The notes under the pieces are model-generated. The model searched no databases and was not told the origin of the DNA. It saw nothing but the letters and a program-made list of their open reading frames with translations. Shown here in pieces: positions 7,233 through 9,291 of a stretch of DNA of 9,291 bases. This stretch comes from Smithella sp. (GTDB taxonomy: Bacteria > Desulfobacterota > Syntrophia > Syntrophales > Smithellaceae), in contig JAAZOZ010000174.1 of assembly GCA_012797505.1 (NCBI GenBank), forward strand, positions 1 to 9,291, read 5' to 3'. The number at the start of each line of letters is the position of its first letter. The first letter of the stretch is position 1. The position numbers and the translations under genes were made by a program.

Positions 7233-7261
7233 AGGATACGACAGGCGGCAGGATATGTCAA
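7233..7261 (-). promoter_or_regulatory. Sigma70-type promoter for the cyclase-FecR-OmpA operon
   Basis: Reading leftward, a perfect TTGACA (7261-7256) is followed by 17 bases and TATCCT (7238-7233, four of six to TATAAT). Transcription would start near 7226, about 19 bases before the ATG at 7207. The fit of spacing and position supports both the promoter and the chosen start. Prediction by eye only. Confidence 0.6.
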
Positions 7262-7274
7262 TTGGCGCATCATC

Positions 7275-7287
7275 CGACAATGTGTCG
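7275..7287. promoter_or_regulatory. Small inverted repeat between the divergent promoters, candidate operator
   Basis: CGACAATGTGTCG is a 5-bp inverted repeat with a 3-base centre. A looser TGTC-N10-GACA dyad (7283-7300) overlaps its right arm and reaches the TTGACA. The repeat lies between the leftward -35 (7256-7261) and the rightward promoter. No regulator is known from this window. Confidence 0.25.
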
Positions 7288-7306
7288 ATAAATCTTGACA
7301 ATTATT

Positions 7307-7322
7307 TGGCAATCCATTAGCT
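7307..7322 (+). promoter_or_regulatory. Sigma54-like (-24/-12) promoter for the PTS genes
   Basis: TGGCAATCCATTAGCT has the invariant GG (7308-7309) and GC (7320-7321) separated by exactly 10 bases and matches TGGCA at the -24 element. The -12 element is TAGCT rather than TTGCA. Start of transcription would be near 7333, leaving an 80-base leader before the EIIA ATG. An overlapping TTGACA at 7295-7300 could instead be a sigma70 -35 box, but the matching -10 (TAGCTT at 7318-7323) is poor. Confidence 0.45.
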
Positions 7323-7412
7323 TTCCAGTTTGTTTTTGAGAATTGTGGCAGGTGTGCGGATTCATTCTTCCGGACAGCCGCCGCGTTGCCTTTTTTAGAA
7401 GGGGGGAAGATC

Positions 7413-7823
7413 ATGATCGGTGTGCTTATTACAACCCACGGGAATCTGGGCAATGAGCTGATTCACGCCGCGGAATCCATCAAAGGTCCGCTCAAAGACG
7501 TGATGCATGTCTGCATCGAACAGACGAAGGGCCTGGAAGATATGAAGAAAGAAATCTCCAATGCCCTCAAGAAACTGGATCACGGCAAAGGCGTCCTGAT
7601 TCTGACCGATCTCTTCGGAGGCACGCCTTCGAACATTTCTCTGTCTTTCATGAAAGAAGGCAAGGTGGAGGTGGTGACGGGCGTCAATCTGCCCATGCTG
7701 CTGAAACTGTCCGATGTCAAGGAGGAAACCACTCTCAAAGAGTTTGCCGGTTTCATCAAGGATTACGGCAAGAAAAACATCTCTCTGGCCAGTGAAATTT
7801 TGAGCAAAAAAGCAATCGGGTGA
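7413..7823 (+). CDS. PTS EIIA component, mannose (EIIA-Man) family
   Basis: 136 residues. The start is the ATG at 7413, because AAGGGGGG at 7399-7406 lies 6 bases upstream; the frame extends to 7386 without a ribosome-binding site. The N-terminus M-I-G-V-L-I-T-T-H-G places the phospho-accepting H9 at the end of the first strand, as in ManX-type EIIA domains. L-T-D-L-F-G-G-T-P-S-N (residues about 63-73) is the second family signature, and V-T-G-V-N-L-P-M-L forms the next strand. It is a free-standing single-domain protein of normal length that would take phosphate from HPr and pass it to EIIB. The EIIB gene starts 4 bases after its stop. HPr and EI are not in the window. It diverges from the cyclase gene. 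It may act in transport or as a regulatory phosphocarrier. Confidence 0.93.
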   Translation: MIGVLITTHGNLGNELIHAAESIKGPLKDVMHVCIEQTKGLEDMKKEISNALKKLDHGKGVLILTDLFGGTPSNISLSFMKEGKVEVVTGVNLPMLLKLSDVKEETTLKEFAGFIKDYGKKNISLASEILSKKAIG

Positions 7824-7824
7824 T
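7818..7824 (+). promoter_or_regulatory. Shine-Dalgarno site supporting a TTG start for EIIB
   Basis: GGGTGAT spans the EIIA stop codon and contains GGTGAT, which matches the 3' half of the full anti-Shine-Dalgarno complement. It lies just before TTG at 7828. No in-frame ATG or GTG exists between the upstream in-frame stop at 7801 and the conserved N-terminus, so the TTG start is effectively forced. Translation is probably coupled to EIIA. Confidence 0.55.
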
Positions 7825-7827
7825 CCC

Positions 7828-8340
7828 TTGGCGGAATTGTACGACATCGCGCTGGTGCGCGTGGACAACAGGCTGGTTCACGGTCAGATCCTGGAAGCCT
7901 GGGTGCCGTTTGTCGAAGCAAGGTGCATCATGGTCGTAGATGACAATTCCGCCAGCGATTTCTTCTGCGAGACGGTGATCCGCATGGCCGTTCCCAGCGA
8001 CATTGAAGTCAATATCTGCTCGGTGGAAGATTTTGCCGCCAATTACACGTATGCCCGGGGAAGCGGCAAAAAGACCATCGTATTGTTCAGCAATATTACC
8101 GATGCCCTGAGGGCCTATGAGCAGGGATTTCATTTTGAAACGCTCAATATCGGCAACATCTATCACGAAGACTACAAGGTCTGCTGCGCTCCGTCCGTGT
8201 TTCTGTGTGAGCCGGAAATCGCGGATATTTTCAGGCTGCAGCAGGAAAAGGGCGTGGCCGTTGAACTGAAAAGGGTTCCCCGGGAGAAAGCCGTGAGCAT
8301 AGAGGACGCCCTGAAAGCGTCCTGCGACGCAAAACCCTAG
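7828..8340 (+). CDS. PTS EIIB component, mannose/fructose/sorbose family
   Basis: 170 residues from a TTG start 4 bases after the EIIA stop. The N-terminus holds the family signature R-V-D-N-R-L-V-H-G-Q (residues 11-20) with the phospho-accepting H18. The body continues with the expected V-D-D-N strand, the I-V-L-F-S-N-I-T-D-A-L segment and L-N-I-G-N-I-Y (about residues 109-115). Length and order are normal for a single-domain EIIB-Man. It would accept phosphate from H9 of EIIA and hand it to a sugar bound by the membrane components. It sits in the middle of the EIIA-EIIB-EIIC run, 13 bases before EIIC. The sugar cannot be told from sequence. Confidence 0.93.
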   Translation: MAELYDIALVRVDNRLVHGQILEAWVPFVEARCIMVVDDNSASDFFCETVIRMAVPSDIEVNICSVEDFAANYTYARGSGKKTIVLFSNITDALRAYEQGFHFETLNIGNIYHEDYKVCCAPSVFLCEPEIADIFRLQQEKGVAVELKRVPREKAVSIEDALKASCDAKP

Positions 8341-8353
8341 CGGGAGAGAGCAA

Positions 8354-9049
8354 ATGCTGACCCAGATCGTCATCCTGTCTCTGGTTGGAGGACTGCTTTG
8401 CCTGGACCGGATCTTTCTCCAGGCCATGCTGTCGCGGCCGATCGTCATCGCGCCGGTCGCCGGTTTTCTTCTCGGCGATTCCTATACCGGCCTCATCATT
8501 GGGGCGATCTTCGAGCTGTTCTGGATCGATCGCGCCCCCATCGGCATCTATATTCCGCCCAACGACTCCGTCGCCTCCGCGTTTGCCGCTGCCCTGGCGA
8601 TTCTGGCCGGCCAGTCTCTGGGCGCCGTCACAAAAGAGCTGATGGCCCTGTCGGTGCTGCTGGCCGTCCCTTTCGGCATTTTGGCGAAAAGAATGGATGT
8701 CCGCATGATGGCCGCCAACGACCGTCTTTCCGACCGGGCGCTGGAAGAAGCCAAATCGCTGAACTTTCGTGCAATCGAAAACATGACCTACCTTGCACTC
8801 GGCCGGGCGTTTGTGTTGTATGCCGCCATGCTTCTGGTCTTGCCGGCGATTTTTGTTCCCACCGTGATTCGGCTGTATCCGAAGCTTCCCGCGCCGATCG
8901 GCGATGCGCTTACGCTGACCTATTATTTTCTGCCCGTGCTGGGGACGGCCGTCGCGCTCAGCACCATCAAGCTGCGCGGAGCGGTTCCCGTTTTTTGCGC
9001 GATATTCCTGGCGGCCGCGCTGGCGATGGACTATTTTCATGTCTTCTGA
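8354..9049 (+). CDS. PTS EIIC membrane permease component, mannose family
   Basis: 231 residues. GGGAG at 8342-8346 lies 7 bases before the ATG. The protein is strongly hydrophobic with several membrane segments. It shows the EIIC-Man pattern: S-R-P-I-V-I-A-P-V-A-G-F-L-L-G-D (27-42), G-L-I-I-G-A-I-F-E-L-F-W-I (46-58), and I-P-P-N-D-S-V-A-S-A (67-76). It would form the sugar path across the inner membrane with an EIID partner, but no EIID gene follows: the last 11 bases overlap rimI. It is somewhat shorter than typical ManY proteins. It may be a reduced or regulatory system, or EIID may be encoded elsewhere. Confidence 0.92.
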   Translation: MLTQIVILSLVGGLLCLDRIFLQAMLSRPIVIAPVAGFLLGDSYTGLIIGAIFELFWIDRAPIGIYIPPNDSVASAFAAALAILAGQSLGAVTKELMALSVLLAVPFGILAKRMDVRMMAANDRLSDRALEEAKSLNFRAIENMTYLALGRAFVLYAAMLLVLPAIFVPTVIRLYPKLPAPIGDALTLTYYFLPVLGTAVALSTIKLRGAVPVFCAIFLAAALAMDYFHVF

Positions 9050-9291
9050 AAAAACCGGACCTCTCTTCAGCGTTGACCTGATGAAGCCGGAAGATCTGCC
9101 GGAGATCCTCGCGATCGAGGCCGCGTCTTTCCGGACGCCCTGGACCAGGGGCATGTTTCAGGACGAGCTTCGCCTGCCCCATGCCCAGTGCATGGTCGTC
9201 CGGGCGCAGCAGGCGGGAAAATCGCAGGTGGCCGCCTATATTATTTTCTGGCTGGTGGCCGATGAAGTTCATTTGCACAACATCGCCGTCC
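9039..9291 (+). CDS. rimI: Ribosomal-protein-alanine N-acetyltransferase RimI, 3' truncated by the window edge
   Basis: The ATG at 9039 overlaps the end of the EIIC gene by 11 bases, and 84 codons plus one base are visible. The translation shows the GNAT N-terminus typical of RimI: L-P-E-I-L-A-I-E-A-A-S-F (20-31), T-P-W-T (33-36), F-Q-D-E-L (40-44), a central strand A-A-Y-I-I-F-W (65-71), and E-V-H-L-H-N-I-A-V (76-84), which leads into the acetyl-CoA-binding loop that lies beyond the edge. RimI acetylates the N-terminal Ala of ribosomal protein S18 and similar N-termini in the cytoplasm. The ribosome-binding site is weak, so translation is probably coupled to EIIC. Another RimI-like GNAT is possible but less likely. 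Confidence 0.85.
   Translation, partial: MSSEKTGPLFSVDLMKPEDLPEILAIEAASFRTPWTRGMFQDELRLPHAQCMVVRAQQAGKSQVAAYIIFWLVADEVHLHNIAV

Noticed and set aside
7295..7323. Rightward sigma70 promoter TTGACA-N17-TAGCTT
   Set aside because: The -35 box is perfect, but the -10 matches only three of six; the sigma54-like element in the same place fits better. Kept only as an alternative.
7208..7453. N-terminal extension of the cyclase to an upstream start at 7453
   Set aside because: It would cross the predicted promoter and overlap the EIIA start region, and the extension has no motif or ribosome site; the membrane segment begins right after the 7207 start.

Overview
The window is GC-rich and almost fully coding. 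It looks like the chromosome of a Gram-negative, deltaproteobacterial-type (Desulfobacterota-like) organism. This is inferred from the mannose-family PTS genes next to rimI, an envelope lipoprotein with an OmpA peptidoglycan-binding domain, a CHASE2 cyclase paired with a FecR protein, and clear Shine-Dalgarno sites. No rRNA, tRNA, CRISPR array, insertion sequence or attachment site is visible. No gap between genes exceeds about 210 bases.

Layout. (1) Positions 1-466 (+) hold the C-terminal end of a RecB/AddA-type PD-(D/E)XK nuclease, cut by the window edge. (2) Positions 537-2702 (+) encode a 721-residue metallo-beta-lactamase-fold phosphodiesterase-like enzyme with two C-terminal cyclic-nucleotide-binding (CNB) folds. 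(3) Positions 2810-3958 (+) encode a soluble histidine kinase with an N-terminal CNB sensor. (4) Converging on these, and read leftward from about 7226, is an operon of three genes: a CHASE2-class III nucleotide cyclase (7207-5066), a small periplasmic FecR-domain protein (5037-4600) and an OmpA-family lipoprotein (4581-3982). (5) Diverging from that operon, positions 7413-9049 (+) encode mannose-family PTS EIIA, EIIB and EIIC. (6) EIIC overlaps the start of rimI, which runs off the right edge.

How the genes may work together. The cyclase has an extracytoplasmic CHASE2 sensor, and its two envelope partners fit a periplasmic or cell-wall sensing role. Its product would be a cyclic nucleotide. 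The two convergent genes carry CNB domains with intact phosphate-binding cassettes; one is joined to a hydrolase with a complete RNase Z-like metal centre and the other to a histidine kinase. The region therefore reads as a possible local make-sense-degrade circuit for cAMP or cGMP. This is inferred from domain content and gene neighbourhood, not shown. The PTS EIIA gene diverges from the cyclase gene through a 205-base region that holds a good sigma70-type promoter leftward and a sigma54-like promoter rightward, so carbon/PTS status and cyclic-nucleotide signalling may be linked there.
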